Origin: Streptomyces coelicoflavus | GTDB lineage: Bacteria > Actinomycetota > Actinomycetes > Streptomycetales > Streptomycetaceae | Assembly: GCF_003112555.1 (NCBI RefSeq) | Contig: NZ_BEWB01000009.1 | Location: 310,001-374,000 of the forward strand | Length of the DNA: 64,000 bases | Direction of reading: 5' to 3' | Translations under genes and position numbers: made by a program | In this document: positions 63,834 to 64,000 of the stretch, piece by piece | How positions within the stretch are numbered: the first letter of the stretch is position 1 | Layout of the letters: every line of letters begins with the position of its first letter | Notes under the pieces: generated by a model | Databases searched by the model: none | Seen by the model: the letters and a program-made list of their open reading frames with translations, nothing else | Told to the model about the DNA's origin: nothing

Positions 63834-63865
63834 CCGTGTCCGCCGCTGGGGGGCGGCGGACACGG
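63834..63865. terminator. Second strong hairpin downstream
   Basis: CCGTGTCCGCCGC (63834-63846) and GCGGCGGACACGG (63853-63865) form a perfect 13-bp stem with a 6-nt loop, five bases after the first hairpin. Confidence 0.7.
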
Positions 63866-63913
63866 CCATTCGTCCGAGGAGACCGGGCGGGGCGGGGCCC
63901 GTACCCAAGTGAA

Positions 63914-63949
63914 AAGGGTCTCCGCGAGCTTCCGCCCGCGAAGACCCTT
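63914..63949 (-). terminator. Rho-independent terminator of tRNA-Pro gene
   Basis: On the minus strand, 63949-63937 (AAGGGTCTTCGCG) pairs with 63926-63914 (CGCGGAGACCCTT), with one G-U, and is followed by TTTTC. It lies about 10 nt beyond the 3' end of the tRNA. Confidence 0.75.
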
Positions 63950-63958
63950 CGCATACCG

Positions 63959-64000
63959 TCGGGACGACAGGATTTGAACCTGCGACCCCTTGACCCCCAG
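63959..64000 (-). tRNA. tRNA-Pro (anticodon GGG), 5' part outside window
   Basis: The 3' 42 nt of a tRNA on the minus strand. Reading 5' to 3': anticodon loop CTGGGGG (anticodon GGG), anticodon-stem 3' arm TCAAG, variable loop GGGTC, T arm GCAGG-TTCAAAT-CCTGT, acceptor 3' strand CGTCCCG and discriminator A. CCA is not encoded. The D arm and acceptor 5' strand lie beyond the window edge. A terminator follows on the minus strand. Confidence 0.88.

Overview
High-GC actinobacterial chromosome, almost certainly Streptomyces. The signs are a strong third-position G/C bias, frequent GTG starts, 4-bp ATGA/GTGA overlaps, an XRE-DUF397 pair, Hanks-type kinases, a SpoIIE/GAF/HATPase phosphatase, a monomeric isocitrate dehydrogenase and a tRNA-Pro(GGG). 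I see no transposase, integrase, CRISPR array or phage structural gene. All calls come from reading the sequence; no database search was run.

Layout. (1) 0.1-8 kb: an AlbA_2/HATPase-type regulator overlapping a ParA-like ATPase, a beta-propeller-like protein, an NmrA-type SDR, an EACC1-caspase pair and an XRE-DUF397 pair. (2) 7.9-23.5 kb: a defence island. A DrmD-like helicase and an Eco57I-type methylase overlap and lie downstream of two Ser/Thr kinases on the same strand. An HTH-HsdM-TRD methylase diverges from them. Next to it is a collapsed type II Wadjet locus in which jetA, jetC and jetD survive only as fragments and jetC also carries an in-frame TGA. (3) 24.8-36.7 kb: an alpha-glucan module. 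Two nearly duplicate MalR-like LacI regulators flank a large secreted GH87 enzyme, followed by a sugar ABC transporter (binding protein plus two permeases) and a GH13 alpha-glucosidase. CTTGC/GCAAG operator-like palindromes precede both regulators and the GH87 gene. The likely logic is extracellular alpha-1,3-glucan cleavage, uptake of oligosaccharides and intracellular hydrolysis. (4) 36.8-50 kb: a SpoIIE-type phosphatase, an ABC exporter, an LPG-synthase-like membrane protein, a three-gene polyol/glycerol-type set (FGGY kinase, GlpA-like flavoprotein with BFD domain, partner flavoprotein), an amino-acid permease and an MscS channel. (5) 50-64 kb: icd, a DUF5713 protein, an N-formylglutamate amidohydrolase family protein, a P450, then a protease/sigma module (TPR-CHAT protease diverging from a cytoplasmic subtilase, an ECF-type sigma factor and an acidic protein), a LuxR-type ATPase regulator, an astacin-like protein whose catalytic Glu is Gln, and a tRNA cut by the window edge.

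The most interesting parts are the CHAT/subtilase/sigma/acidic-protein module (55.2-60.7 kb), the EACC1-caspase pair (4.7-6.3 kb), the helicase-methylase-kinase assembly lacking a recognisable DISARM core, the Wadjet fossil, and the mosaic duplicated LacI regulators.
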